NCBI RefSeq assembly: GCF_010119225.1
Contig: NZ_WNKF01000001.1
Location: 434,001-498,000 of the forward strand
Direction of reading: 5' to 3'
Origin: Cyclobacterium roseum
Lineage (GTDB): Bacteria > Bacteroidota > Bacteroidia > Cytophagales > Cyclobacteriaceae
DNA length: 64,000 nucleotides
Shown here: positions 26,234 to 35,559 of the stretch, one piece after another
How positions within the stretch are numbered: the stretch's first letter is position 1
Layout: each line of letters opens with the position of its first letter
Program-made: the position numbers and the translations under genes
The notes under the pieces: generated by a model
Seen by the model: the letters and a program-made list of their open reading frames with translations, nothing else
Database searches by the model: none
Told to the model about the DNA's origin: nothing

Positions 26234-26908
26234 TTAATATTTCAGTACCCATAAGTTTTCTTCGTATTCCGTTTGGGAGGTATCCATGGCCTCCAGTGCC
26301 AAATCAAGGTTTTCATACTGTCCCACTGCCAGACGGTAGAAATGGATGCTTCCATAGGGATGCACTAAAAACGTTTCCAGTCCGGCTTTATTGAGTCGTT
26401 CTGAATAATCTCTGGCAAGATCATCATCTATAAAACTGCCAACTACCAAAAAATACCTTGGAGAATCGGCTCTTTCGGCAATTTCTGTCAGTACCGGCGT
26501 AACCGCTTCTACTGCTGGGGCGGGAACTTCGGTTACCGGGTCAGGAACAGGCGCAGGTTCGGGTGTTGCCTCTGCCGGTTCTTCTGATTGGGCAACCGGC
26601 GCATCACTTTCTTCCGGATTTGGGTTAAAATAGCCGAGATTACCCCAATAATAAGCCCCAAATCCAATTAGCAAAATCAAAAGAAGGATAAGCCACAACG
26701 CCCAGTTGGAACGCCGTTCTTTTTTCTCTTTTTCACCACTTTTTGATCTTCCCGTCTCCGTTTTACCCTTTCCTACCGGCACCGGTACCGGAGATGCAGC
26801 CGTTTTGGCAATGGGACTTTCCAGTGGCCTGACGGAAACAGGTGGCAGTCCAAAGTCCTCATCGTTATTTGGTTGGCTGTTTTGATCCTTGGATTTATTT
26901 TCAGACAT
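26234..26908 (-). CDS. Membrane-anchored SPOR domain protein
   Basis: A 224-residue protein: a cytoplasmic basic N-terminus, one membrane helix (WALWLILLLILLIGFGAYYWG, about 68-88), a Pro/Glu/Ala-rich periplasmic linker, and a C-terminal SPOR domain (YFLVVGSFIDDDLARDYSERLNKAGLETFLV, HFYRLAVGQYENLDLA). SPOR domains bind denuded glycan strands of peptidoglycan at the division septum. It is followed after 1 bp by exbB, so the operon may link an ExbBD-driven trans-envelope machine to septal constriction, in the manner of Tol-Pal (inference). Confidence 0.9.
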   Translation of the reverse strand: MSENKSKDQNSQPNNDEDFGLPPVSVRPLESPIAKTAASPVPVPVGKGKTETGRSKSGEKEKKERRSNWALWLILLLILLIGFGAYYWGNLGYFNPNPEESDAPVAQSEEPAEATPEPAPVPDPVTEVPAPAVEAVTPVLTEIAERADSPRYFLVVGSFIDDDLARDYSERLNKAGLETFLVHPYGSIHFYRLAVGQYENLDLALEAMDTSQTEYEENLWVLKY

Positions 26909-27017
26909 ATCAAAAAAGATTGTTTCAATCTGCTAAGCTAAAGTAAAACCATCAATTCGACAATATTGGCACCACATTTCCCGGATTTCACCTACCCGTA
27001 CCGAACGACAATGCGGA

Positions 27018-28697
27018 CTAAAATTTAAACCCTACGCCTCCAATCACCTGAATGGTACGCACGGGATAATAGTTAAAGCGTTCGTAGGGCTGGTTTAATA
27101 AATTATTCCCCTTAAGAAAAGCCGAAAACCGGCTGGAAAAGGCATAATTCGCGTGTAAATGCAAATCCAGCAAGGGATCCAGATCTCGTTCGGTATCGGA
27201 GGCTAGATTGATGGCATTGATTCCTCCCAGTGCATGCAAGTTGGCATAAAGGGTCCATCGTTCATTGGGAGTAAAGGAATTATTTATACGTACCTCCCAC
27301 TCTGGCCGGTGCCAGGCGATCCCGATCTCATCCAGAGTGTATTGGTAAAAATGCAAGGAAGCATCCATCTGGTAGATTTCATCAAAACTATAATTCAGAT
27401 TTCCATGGTATTCCAGTACTTTGGTGTTGTTATCATAAATGAGCTGAAACCGGGTACTATCCATCGCATTGTTTCCATAGAAATGCATATTGGTAAAATC
27501 TCCGTATTTCAATCCTAGTCGGTAATTGAAAAGGTCATTGGCATTACCGGAAATACCGGCATCCACCTGAAAATTTTGGATGGTATTCCTAAGCTGCTCA
27601 GATGGCCCTAAAAAAGGGTTTTCCCGAATAAAGCTATAATAGGTATTTCGCTTTACATCTCCCTCGTAAGTTCCATAAATGCCAAATTCAGGCATCAATT
27701 GATACGAAACGGATGCTACAGGCAATACATAAAACTCCTTTAATTTATTGGGAACGATGTCGTTTTCATGAATCACATTTGCCCCTATTTTAATGTCCAA
27801 TCCTTCCTGCCGGTACTGAACATAAGGGTGCAGCTTAAAATAATTTCTATTGATGGATTCGTAATTCACATCACTGGGAGAAGTAAATGCCAATTCGGTT
27901 TCTATTCCCCCATTTAGGTTGTCATTAGCGCGAAACCCCGCAGCGGCCTTTACCAGGGCCTCACTTTCCTGGGCCTCGTATCGGTCATTAAAAAGCCTCA
28001 GGGAAAGGCTCGCCGAGTAATTGAATGGTTCTGCCTTTTCAATTCTTCTCAGACCTATCTGCGTGTGAATGGTATTAAAAACCTGCTGTATGGTATCGGC
28101 AAGCACCATATTTTCAGGTTGAGGAGTGTAGCCATAAAAATGGTACATATCTCTTTGGTATCCCAGCTTACCAAAAATTTCGACGATATCTTTATACAAA
28201 CTACCATTTAAAAAGACATCCGTATGATCCTCTGCTGAATTCTGTCCATCCACCGGCCCGGTGTAAAATCCCTCATGCTTTAGGTGCAAACCATAACCAG
28301 CTTCTTCATAGGGTTGAGGAAACAGATCCAACTGGAATAATGGAGCGGAGTAATTTCCGAAACCCAATTGGGCCATCCCCATGGTTTGGTCCGTTTCAGG
28401 CTTTGGGAAAGGTTTTTGATAGGGCTGTGTTTCCAGTGCTACCGGAGCCAATGGAAAAAAATAATCGTTTACCTGGTAGGTATAATCGGTAGAGGTGCTT
28501 ACCGGCGGTAAAGCGGGACTTTTTTCAAAAACCCGGGACTGTTTGGGAAGGCTTAACACCCTGTCTTTCCGGATGATAAACTCCGTATCCCGGATTTCTC
28601 CGCGTTCCGGTTCCTCCATATCCTGACTCTGAACCGGCACCACCACTACAACTGCCAATACAACTCCTGAGACTATTAACTGTATGAACTGCTTCAT
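27018..28697 (-). CDS. Outer-membrane barrel, TonB-receptor-like without plug
   Basis: A 559-residue protein with a signal peptide (VVLAVVVVVPVQSQ). It has a barrel of about 450 residues built of strands such as GYGLHLKHEGFYTG and YNYRLGLKYGDF-like segments. The C-terminal part (LLDLHLHANYAFSSRFSAFLKGNNLLNQPYERFNYYP...IQVIGGVGFKF) matches TonB-dependent receptor C-termini, with the terminal aromatic. There is no recognisable N-terminal plug domain or TonB box. The start overlaps the stop of the large TPR gene (ATGA), so the two are made together. It may be the outer-membrane partner of the TPR protein and be worked by the ExbBD-TonB set downstream. Confidence 0.75.
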   Translation of the reverse strand: MKQFIQLIVSGVVLAVVVVVPVQSQDMEEPERGEIRDTEFIIRKDRVLSLPKQSRVFEKSPALPPVSTSTDYTYQVNDYFFPLAPVALETQPYQKPFPKPETDQTMGMAQLGFGNYSAPLFQLDLFPQPYEEAGYGLHLKHEGFYTGPVDGQNSAEDHTDVFLNGSLYKDIVEIFGKLGYQRDMYHFYGYTPQPENMVLADTIQQVFNTIHTQIGLRRIEKAEPFNYSASLSLRLFNDRYEAQESEALVKAAAGFRANDNLNGGIETELAFTSPSDVNYESINRNYFKLHPYVQYRQEGLDIKIGANVIHENDIVPNKLKEFYVLPVASVSYQLMPEFGIYGTYEGDVKRNTYYSFIRENPFLGPSEQLRNTIQNFQVDAGISGNANDLFNYRLGLKYGDFTNMHFYGNNAMDSTRFQLIYDNNTKVLEYHGNLNYSFDEIYQMDASLHFYQYTLDEIGIAWHRPEWEVRINNSFTPNERWTLYANLHALGGINAINLASDTERDLDPLLDLHLHANYAFSSRFSAFLKGNNLLNQPYERFNYYPVRTIQVIGGVGFKF

Positions 28698-31600
28698 TCT
28701 GCGGTCGTGTTGATGGTTTCCAATAATTCTTCAGCTTCTGTTCTGACTGATTCCATGCCCGAATTTTCAATCACTGACTCCAGAGTGGCTTTGGCCTGGA
28801 ACGTTTCATCCAGTGCGATGTAATTTTTTGCCAGCAGTATAAATTGCCTGCCGTACCACAACTCATACGAGCCAAAAGGCTGGGAGTACTCGAAAATCAA
28901 CTCATTGGATGCCTCATAGGCACCTGCTTCGTGGCTGAGCGAAGCAAGCCGGAAAAGAGCTTCAGCACCTTGCTCCGATTTATAATTTTCAATCAATTCC
29001 CGATAGACCGGCTCTGCCTGGGCCGGTTGATTACTGTTTTCCAGTGCCTTTGCCTTGACCAACAAAGCACTGGGAGCCGCATCCACGGTAATATTGCCCA
29101 AGTCCAGAATTTTATCGGCATGGCTAACCGCTTCCTGAAAGTCATTGGTCTCAAAATGGGCTACCATCAATCCATAGTACGCCTCGTATTCTTCTGCCGT
29201 GCTTCTCGCATTTTCGGCGGTAAACTGGAAATAAGGGATGGATTTGGAAAAATTTTCCCGTTCAAATTCTATGACCGCAATCTTTTGATATACCCTGATT
29301 TTCAATTGCGTATCCCCGGTGTTTTCCAATTCGTAGTACAATTCCAGGGCTTTGTCGGTATTTTCCATCCGGAAATGGGCATCGGCCAGGTAATACCTGG
29401 CTTCGGGTACCTGAGTAGAATTGGGATAGTTTCGAAGGAAATCCTCTAATGCCCGGACTGCCTGCTGGTAGGATTGGTTAAATAACAAGCTTTTGGCAGC
29501 CTCAAACTCTACGTTCTGTAAATTACTGCTGGCGGGATTGGATTTCCGGTATTCTGATAGGTACGTAGAAAACTCCTCAGACCTTCCCTGAAGGGAAAGA
29601 CTCTCCTGCAAGCCTACCAGCGCCGTTTCGCCGTTGGATGCGTTGGGAAAACGGTTCAATATCGTCTTGTAATCGGCAATGGCCTGATCGTAATCTTTAA
29701 GCGAATAATTGGCCACCGCCCTTCCTTCCAAGGCATAAGGTATAAAGGGACTGTTGGGTTTTAATGAAATAAGTTTGGAAAAAACGTCCCTGCCTAGCCG
29801 GTAATTCAAATCTTCCATATGGATTTGAGCTTTTTGAAACAAGGCATCCTCCAGATAAAGACTAGTTGGATACTTGTTTATCACCTGGTCCAGTTGCCGG
29901 ACGGCTTCCAGGTTTCGGTTTTGAAAGTTAGCCACCACTCCCCCTCTGAAATACGCATAATCACTGTAAGGGCTGTCTTCCTGAATGGCTCTGCGGAAAG
30001 TGGCTGCCGCCTCTTCAAATTTTTTCTGCACGTAATAGGCATCTCCTAACCTAATCAGGGCATCGTGATACTGTTGCTTCTCCTTGCTGCTGCGTAGCTT
30101 GTCGGTATAGGCTTTAAACTGATTTTCGGCCTTTTGGTAGTTTGACTGATTGAAATACGCATATCCCAAGCCATAATGGGTCTTGATTACCGCTGGATCA
30201 GATGCCGGAGGATTCATGGCCAAAACCCGTTCGTAGGCCTGAATGGCGGCATCTGCTTGGTTGTTGGCGGCGTAAGCCTCTCCTTTCCAGTATTGAGCCA
30301 TTGTTTGCAGGGACTTATCCTCCGGAAAAGCAAGGGATTTGTTCAGCATCTGGATGGCCTCAGGGTGGTTATTGTCCCGATAATACACCATCGCCTGAAA
30401 AAAGCTTACTTTCTGGTAGGCTTCCCTTATCCGGGGCGATTTCTGCTGCATGCTTTCAATATGCCGAATAGCTCTGAGGTAATTGTTCGTGTTGATAAGC
30501 GCATCGCTGAGTAAATTCTCTGCTGCCGCGGCTTGGGTCCCGCTGGGGTACTCATCCAGATACTGGTCCAATGCGGTGATGGCCTCTTGAAATTTACCCA
30601 TCTCAAGATTCACTTTGGCATAGTTAAATAAGGCTTCTTCTTTTAGTTCCGGATTAAATTCCATCGTAAAAGCGGCACTGAAACTGTTGGCTGCGAAGGG
30701 TAAATTCTCCTGCTGAATGTAGGAATGCCCCAGAAAATAGCTGGAAATCTGCCCCAAGGCATCTTTTTTCAGGGCCACTTGCTTAAAAAAAGTACTGGCC
30801 CTCTCATATTGATTGCTTTCGTAATGGGCCACACCGGCTTTGTATTGCTGGTCTCTGGATAACGTTCCCCTATTCGCAGTAACGAAGGATTGATAGTGTC
30901 CCGCTGCCTCCGGATAGGCCTTGTTGTCGTAATAGGCCTCGGCGAGAAGTAAATGAATTTGCTCCCGGTTTTCCAGGCCTGCCTTACCGATCAAGGGGGA
31001 AGCATAATCAATTAGGCGTTGCAACTCCCCCTGCCGATAATAAATAGCCGACAACATGTAGGGAACCTTCAGGCTGTATTCCCTGGATTTTTCGGCCTCT
31101 TTAAAATTGCTGACTGCCGTTTCAAAATCATCTTGCTGAAACGCGCTGAAGCCTGCATAATAATACGAAGATGCCAGGAAAGGGCTTCGGTATCGTTTGG
31201 CCCGCTCAAAATACCGCTGGGCTTGTTGGTAATTTTTTAATTGAAAAAAAGCATAGCCTGTTTTAAAAAAAAGCTCCGGATGGCGCTCTTCGCTGAGGGC
31301 GACGTTGCTCAACAAACCAAACTTCTCAATGGCTTTTCGGTAGTTTCGGGCGGTAAAATAATGATTGCCCAGAATCCAGGCCGCTTCATGTGCCAGGATT
31401 TCTCCCGGATAATCCAGCAAAAAGCCTTCCAAAGCCGATGAACCTTCCGGAAAATCGCCCTTCAAAGAGGAAAGAGCGAGGTAATAGGAAATCTCCATGG
31501 TTCGATCCCCCTGTTGATTATGAAGTTCCATTCGTTCAAATGCTTCTCGGGACGCAGCAAATTGATCGTTCTGAAATAAATCCAGGGCCGCCTGGTATTC

Positions 31601-31702
31601 CAACTCGGGATGCATCTGACTAAGGCTGGCCTGCGCCCATGCCTGCATTTGTGCCCCTGCAACTAAATAAACTGCGAATATTACTAACCGTATTCTATTC
31701 AT
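28694..31702 (-). CDS. Large periplasmic TPR protein
   Basis: A 1002-residue protein with a signal peptide (LVIFAVYLVAGAQMQAWAQ) and about two dozen tetratricopeptide repeats along its whole length, including YFERAKRYRSPFLASSYYYAGFSAF, AIQAYERVLAMNPPASD and AATFRRAIQEDSPYSDYAYFRGG. Long TPR solenoids of this kind, coupled with TonB-like genes, are seen in Bacteroidota and presumably scaffold a trans-envelope assembly. It begins 8 bp after holA and overlaps the barrel gene by 4 bp. Its precise role is unknown. Confidence 0.85.
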   Translation of the reverse strand: MNRIRLVIFAVYLVAGAQMQAWAQASLSQMHPELEYQAALDLFQNDQFAASREAFERMELHNQQGDRTMEISYYLALSSLKGDFPEGSSALEGFLLDYPGEILAHEAAWILGNHYFTARNYRKAIEKFGLLSNVALSEERHPELFFKTGYAFFQLKNYQQAQRYFERAKRYRSPFLASSYYYAGFSAFQQDDFETAVSNFKEAEKSREYSLKVPYMLSAIYYRQGELQRLIDYASPLIGKAGLENREQIHLLLAEAYYDNKAYPEAAGHYQSFVTANRGTLSRDQQYKAGVAHYESNQYERASTFFKQVALKKDALGQISSYFLGHSYIQQENLPFAANSFSAAFTMEFNPELKEEALFNYAKVNLEMGKFQEAITALDQYLDEYPSGTQAAAAENLLSDALINTNNYLRAIRHIESMQQKSPRIREAYQKVSFFQAMVYYRDNNHPEAIQMLNKSLAFPEDKSLQTMAQYWKGEAYAANNQADAAIQAYERVLAMNPPASDPAVIKTHYGLGYAYFNQSNYQKAENQFKAYTDKLRSSKEKQQYHDALIRLGDAYYVQKKFEEAAATFRRAIQEDSPYSDYAYFRGGVVANFQNRNLEAVRQLDQVINKYPTSLYLEDALFQKAQIHMEDLNYRLGRDVFSKLISLKPNSPFIPYALEGRAVANYSLKDYDQAIADYKTILNRFPNASNGETALVGLQESLSLQGRSEEFSTYLSEYRKSNPASSNLQNVEFEAAKSLLFNQSYQQAVRALEDFLRNYPNSTQVPEARYYLADAHFRMENTDKALELYYELENTGDTQLKIRVYQKIAVIEFERENFSKSIPYFQFTAENARSTAEEYEAYYGLMVAHFETNDFQEAVSHADKILDLGNITVDAAPSALLVKAKALENSNQPAQAEPVYRELIENYKSEQGAEALFRLASLSHEAGAYEASNELIFEYSQPFGSYELWYGRQFILLAKNYIALDETFQAKATLESVIENSGMESVRTEAEELLETINTTAE

Positions 31703-31710
31703 TATCCGGA

Positions 31711-32733
31711 TTAATGAAGAATTTTAAAAATGAGTTCTTTCAGAATTTTTGACTCTTCCATATTGTTGGCCGCTATGCCCTTTGAACGTAAATCTGCTTC
31801 TCTCAGGTATCCGATGATATCAATAATCTTGCCTAAAGGATAATTTTTTGCGGCAACGGTGTATTCTTTTATGAAGTAGGGATTTACTTTCAGTACGCCG
31901 GCCAAATCTTTATCTCCCATTCCCTTGTTGGCTTTTACCTGGAGCAAGCGGCTAAAATGCATGTAAAGCAGGGATAACAGTGGAATCAGTGGATGGGATT
32001 TGGCATTCTGTGCGAAATACCAAATAATGGTATTAGCTTTATTCACGTCTTTGTAGCTAAGCGATTTGGTGAGCTCAAAGTTATTAAAGTCCTTACTGAT
32101 CCCAACGTATTGCTGGATATGGGCGGTGCTAACGGTTACCGGTTCATCAAAATTGATAAGCATCTTATCAATTTCATTGGTCAGCACTTCCATATTATTA
32201 CCAATGGATTCCGCCAGGACCTGGCAGGCCTTGGTTTCAATCGTAAATCCCTTTTCCTTCACATATTGATCAATGTAGGGTGCCAGTTTGTATTCCTGGA
32301 TCTTATCCGATTTGACCAACACCGCTTTTTTGTCCAATTCTTTAGCCAAAGCTTTCCGGCCATCCAATACCTTGTATTTATACGCAAAAACGAGAATGGT
32401 ACTGGGCAGTGGATTATTAATGTAGTTGATCAGCAATTGATCTCCCTGCTCCCTGCCCAGCTCCTGAATATTTTGGGCTTCTTTTACAATGACCACCTGC
32501 CGGTCAGACATCATGGGAAATCGCTTGGCATTGGTAAGAATCTCACCTATGGTCGTATCCTTTCCATATAGGATCGTTTGATTAAAGCCGCGGTCCTGTG
32601 GTGCCAGGGCATGTTTTTCAATGAACCCGGTGATTTTATCTATAAAATAGGGTTCTTCTCCCTGAAGAAAATAGACGGGGGCAAACTTATTTGCTTTCAG
32701 ATCTTTGAGAATACTTTCCGGCTTACTGGGCAT
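31711..32733 (-). CDS. holA: DNA polymerase III delta subunit
   Basis: From ATG 32733 (MPSKPESILKDLKANK) the protein has 340 residues, the normal size for the clamp-loader delta subunit that opens the beta clamp. Visible landmarks are FAPVYFLQGEEPYFID, where the Walker-A-like region is degenerate as expected for delta, KRFPMMSDRQVVIVKEAQ, LTNEIDKMLINF and the C-terminal LKELIFKIL. An upstream ATG at 32808 would add a hydrophobic 25-residue extension not found in the family. It heads the operon with the TPR protein, barrel and Exb genes. Confidence 0.92.
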   Translation of the reverse strand: MPSKPESILKDLKANKFAPVYFLQGEEPYFIDKITGFIEKHALAPQDRGFNQTILYGKDTTIGEILTNAKRFPMMSDRQVVIVKEAQNIQELGREQGDQLLINYINNPLPSTILVFAYKYKVLDGRKALAKELDKKAVLVKSDKIQEYKLAPYIDQYVKEKGFTIETKACQVLAESIGNNMEVLTNEIDKMLINFDEPVTVSTAHIQQYVGISKDFNNFELTKSLSYKDVNKANTIIWYFAQNAKSHPLIPLLSLLYMHFSRLLQVKANKGMGDKDLAGVLKVNPYFIKEYTVAAKNYPLGKIIDIIGYLREADLRSKGIAANNMEESKILKELIFKILH

Positions 32734-32850
32734 ACCTGATTTAAAAATGGCTCGATAAGAGATCAAATATAAAAAGAATATAGGATTAACAAGGATGAAA
32801 GGAAACATTACCTTGCTTACTTTTGTATATATAGTGTATCAAAGAAAAGC

Positions 32851-33555
32851 ATGGTGGAAACGTTGGAAATTGGAATTACTTATTATAAAGAAGGCAAATT
32901 TGAGGAGGCATTGCAGGTTTTTGATCGGCTGGTAAGTTTGGAGGGGCCTAAGGCCGAATACCTGCACTACCGGGCAAGGGTACAATCCCGACTCGGAGCC
33001 TTGGAACAAGCCATCAGCGATTTTGATGCCTTGATGGAATTGGAACCATATAATACAACCTTTATCAGTGACCGGGCAGTGGTCCTTCACCTTCTGAAAC
33101 GAAACGACGAAGCCATGCGGGCATTCGATCAGGCCTTAAACCTGGATCCCCAAAACCCTTATCGGTATTCTAGCAGGGCCTACTTTAAAGATCGTATTGG
33201 TGATTTTCAAGGGGCTATTGATGATTACGAGCGTGCCATTGCGCTGGATCCGGAAGATGCGGTTGCTCAAAACAACAAAGGAATAATTGAGGAAAAATTA
33301 GGGCATTTGGGCGCTTCCCGGAAGAGTTTTTCCGTCGCCGACGAACTTACCGGTCATTCACCTTCCAAATCTCCTGAACCGAAACCGGAAACCGTAGATG
33401 GACCTAGAGCAGCAAATGTGCCTTTCCAGTTGGAGCAAGAGGAAAGGTACAGTAGTTTGAGTCACTTTTTCACTACCCTTAAACAACTATTTACGAATAA
33501 AGAGACCCGAAACGAGTTCAAAACCTTTATTCTGACAAAGATTAAAGGTTCTTGA
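32851..33555 (+). CDS. TPR protein
   Basis: A 234-residue protein without a signal peptide, with four to five tetratricopeptide units in the first 160 residues: ALQVFDRLVSLEGPKAEYLHYRARV, AISDFDALMELEPYNTTFISDRAVV, AMRAFDQALNLDPQNPYRYSSRAYF and AIDDYERAIALDPEDAVAQNNKGI. A Pro/Glu linker and a basic C-terminal helix (TRNEFKTFILTKIKG) follow. Probably a cytoplasmic scaffold. It is divergent from holA, and its last 14 bp overlap the convergent universal stress gene. No specific role is identified. Confidence 0.8.
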   Translation: MVETLEIGITYYKEGKFEEALQVFDRLVSLEGPKAEYLHYRARVQSRLGALEQAISDFDALMELEPYNTTFISDRAVVLHLLKRNDEAMRAFDQALNLDPQNPYRYSSRAYFKDRIGDFQGAIDDYERAIALDPEDAVAQNNKGIIEEKLGHLGASRKSFSVADELTGHSPSKSPEPKPETVDGPRAANVPFQLEQEERYSSLSHFFTTLKQLFTNKETRNEFKTFILTKIKGS

Positions 33556-34378
33556 TCACAAATAGCGGCTTGTTGATAAAGTATGACATTTTTTTGGAAA
33601 GATTACTTGTAAATAATTGTTCGAACCAGGTTTTCTTTTTACTCAGGGTAAAAAGGATGTTTCCTTTGGCCGTGATCAGGTAATTCTCGAGGCCAAGTCC
33701 TGGCTCATCTCGATAGGACTTCAACACAAAATTCACTTTTTCATAGTGGATAAAAGGCTGAAGCTCCTCTACCATGCTAATATGCAAGGCTTTATCTATG
33801 GATCTTATTTTGGTACTGACGTGAACCACGTCCAATTCCGCATCATACATCCTTGCGATTTCCACCACCCGCTGAATGGCCAGCTTATCCTCTTCCAGGT
33901 AATTAGTTGCGTAAACCAACTTTCTTGGCACCTTGAAAAAGACCTTTCGCGGGATGATGAAGACATCGCAGGCTGCCTTCAGCACCACTTGGCTGGATTT
34001 AGTGCCAATGTAATTTTCCTTGAATTCATTAATTCCTTCAGTACCCATGATGACCAGGTCTGCCCCTTCACTTTCAGAAAATTCCAATATGGTGGCTACT
34101 GTTTTTCCTTCCTGTATGACACCCTCACAGGAGGAAAGCCCCTTCGCAAGGCTTTCTTCTTCCACGGTAGCTTTTAATGATTGCAATTTTTTCTTTGCGG
34201 TATGCAGGCTTTCGTCCAAAATATTTCCGGGAAAAAGGTTTTCGTAATCTTCTCTATCCGGCACATGGAACAGAATCAGCTTTGCTTGCAATTTTTCGCC
34301 CAGTTTGGCAGCATATTCGATGGCATTTAACGAACATTCCGAAAAGTCGGTGGGGCAAAGAATGGTATAGGTTTTCAT
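33542..34378 (-). CDS. Tandem universal stress protein
   Basis: A 278-residue protein with two UspA units. The first (about 1-145) has YTILCPTDFSECSLNAIEYAAKLG and the end motif GADLVIMGTEG-(x9)-GTKSSQVVLKAACDVFIIP. The second (about 150-278, from KLVYATNYLEEDKLAIQRVVEIARMYDAELDVVHV) has lost the G-2x-G-9x-G(S/T) ATP signature, as is common in tandem Usp proteins. It is likely a cytoplasmic stress-response protein. It ends in a 14-bp overlap with the convergent TPR gene and is followed upstream by the hydroxyacid dehydrogenase gene on the same strand, 15 bp away, so the two are probably cotranscribed. Confidence 0.9.
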   Translation of the reverse strand: MKTYTILCPTDFSECSLNAIEYAAKLGEKLQAKLILFHVPDREDYENLFPGNILDESLHTAKKKLQSLKATVEEESLAKGLSSCEGVIQEGKTVATILEFSESEGADLVIMGTEGINEFKENYIGTKSSQVVLKAACDVFIIPRKVFFKVPRKLVYATNYLEEDKLAIQRVVEIARMYDAELDVVHVSTKIRSIDKALHISMVEELQPFIHYEKVNFVLKSYRDEPGLGLENYLITAKGNILFTLSKKKTWFEQLFTSNLSKKMSYFINKPLFVIKNL

Positions 34379-34393
34379 AAAGAAATAATAGGT

Positions 34394-35320
34394 TTAATAG
34401 CCCTGTTCTTGGTTAATTTGATTATTCAGGGGGAGGTTTTGCTGCAGGTTCCGGTAATTTTCCATAATCTGCGGTGCTGCAGCTTTGTGGTTGGTGATAC
34501 TGGCTATATGAGGGGTAATGGTCACCTGCTCCTGCTCCCAGAAGGGGTGATTAGCAGGTAATGGCTCTTTTTGAAATACATCCAATAAGGCTCCTGAAAG
34601 GTGGCCGGATTCGATGGCCGGAATTAAATCTGCTTCTATTAGGTGCTTTCCTCTGGCCACATTAATCAGATAGGTGCCTTTTTTAAATTTCCGGAACAAG
34701 TCCTTGTTCAGAAATCCCTCGGTTTTGGGAGTTAAAGGTAACAGGCAAACGACCACATTCACTGCATCTAAAAATTCCTGGAGTTTTCCTCCATGAAAAT
34801 AGGGATGCCTGAAACCGGATTTCGGGCGGTTACCATAGCCGATGACCGGAATACCTAAACCGGCCACTTTGTCGAGAACGTCACCTCCCAGTTCGCCGAC
34901 TCCCATCACCCCCACGGTAATGGGGATTTCGGGATTGCTCATATCCCAGGTTTTTGACTGCTTATCCCGAACATAGCGAAGAAACTGCCGATGGTAATTT
35001 AAGATCCCCATCACCACATAATTGGTCATGGAAAAGGTCAACCGGGGATCCACTATCCGGGTAATGGGAACATTGTCAGGAACGTAATCCGTCATGATAT
35101 GATCCACGCCGGAACCCATGGAGCAGATTAGTTTTAAATTTGGAAATTCTTTTAAAATTCCCTTGGGATGCTGCCAGAGAACCACTACTTCTACGGATTC
35201 TTTCTGATTGACATCCGGATAAACCTGAAGTTCAATATGAGGATCAATTTCTTTGAAAACCGCAATCCAATCAGCGATTTCTTGCTTTGATTTAGTTGGT
35301 GCAATAATTGCTAGTCCCAT
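34394..35320 (-). CDS. D-2-hydroxyacid dehydrogenase, GhrA-like
   Basis: A 308-residue NAD(P)-dependent oxidoreductase of the D-2-hydroxyacid dehydrogenase family, closest to glyoxylate/hydroxypyruvate reductase A. The nucleotide-binding motif GVMGVGELGGDV lies at about residues 137-148. The catalytic triad is visible as R in INVARGKHLIEAD, E in DVFQKEPLP and H in ITPHIASIT. It converts glyoxylate or hydroxypyruvate to the 2-hydroxyacid. The universal stress gene lies 15 bp downstream on the same strand. Confidence 0.9.
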   Translation of the reverse strand: MGLAIIAPTKSKQEIADWIAVFKEIDPHIELQVYPDVNQKESVEVVVLWQHPKGILKEFPNLKLICSMGSGVDHIMTDYVPDNVPITRIVDPRLTFSMTNYVVMGILNYHRQFLRYVRDKQSKTWDMSNPEIPITVGVMGVGELGGDVLDKVAGLGIPVIGYGNRPKSGFRHPYFHGGKLQEFLDAVNVVVCLLPLTPKTEGFLNKDLFRKFKKGTYLINVARGKHLIEADLIPAIESGHLSGALLDVFQKEPLPANHPFWEQEQVTITPHIASITNHKAAAPQIMENYRNLQQNLPLNNQINQEQGY

Positions 35321-35559
35321 TGAAAGAATGTTGTCGTTTATATTAAAAACCAGTTAAAATAATTTTCGGATATTCGTAATAGCCATGGACTCCGGTCGGA
35401 CCGACTCCCCGTAAGAACTACGAAAATCCACACAAATATTGATGGTAATTTAACTATCTTTGCCCACATACCTGATACCACTGCTATAAAGAAAAAACCA
35501 GTCGTATAAACCGGTTATGTTTTGTCATAATTACATCTTCAAATTAATTATAAATATCT

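Noticed and set aside
35371-35420. CGGTC/GACCG dyad between the hydroxyacid dehydrogenase and DUF2911 genes
   Set aside because: The arms are only 5 bp and GC-rich; too weak to call an operator.
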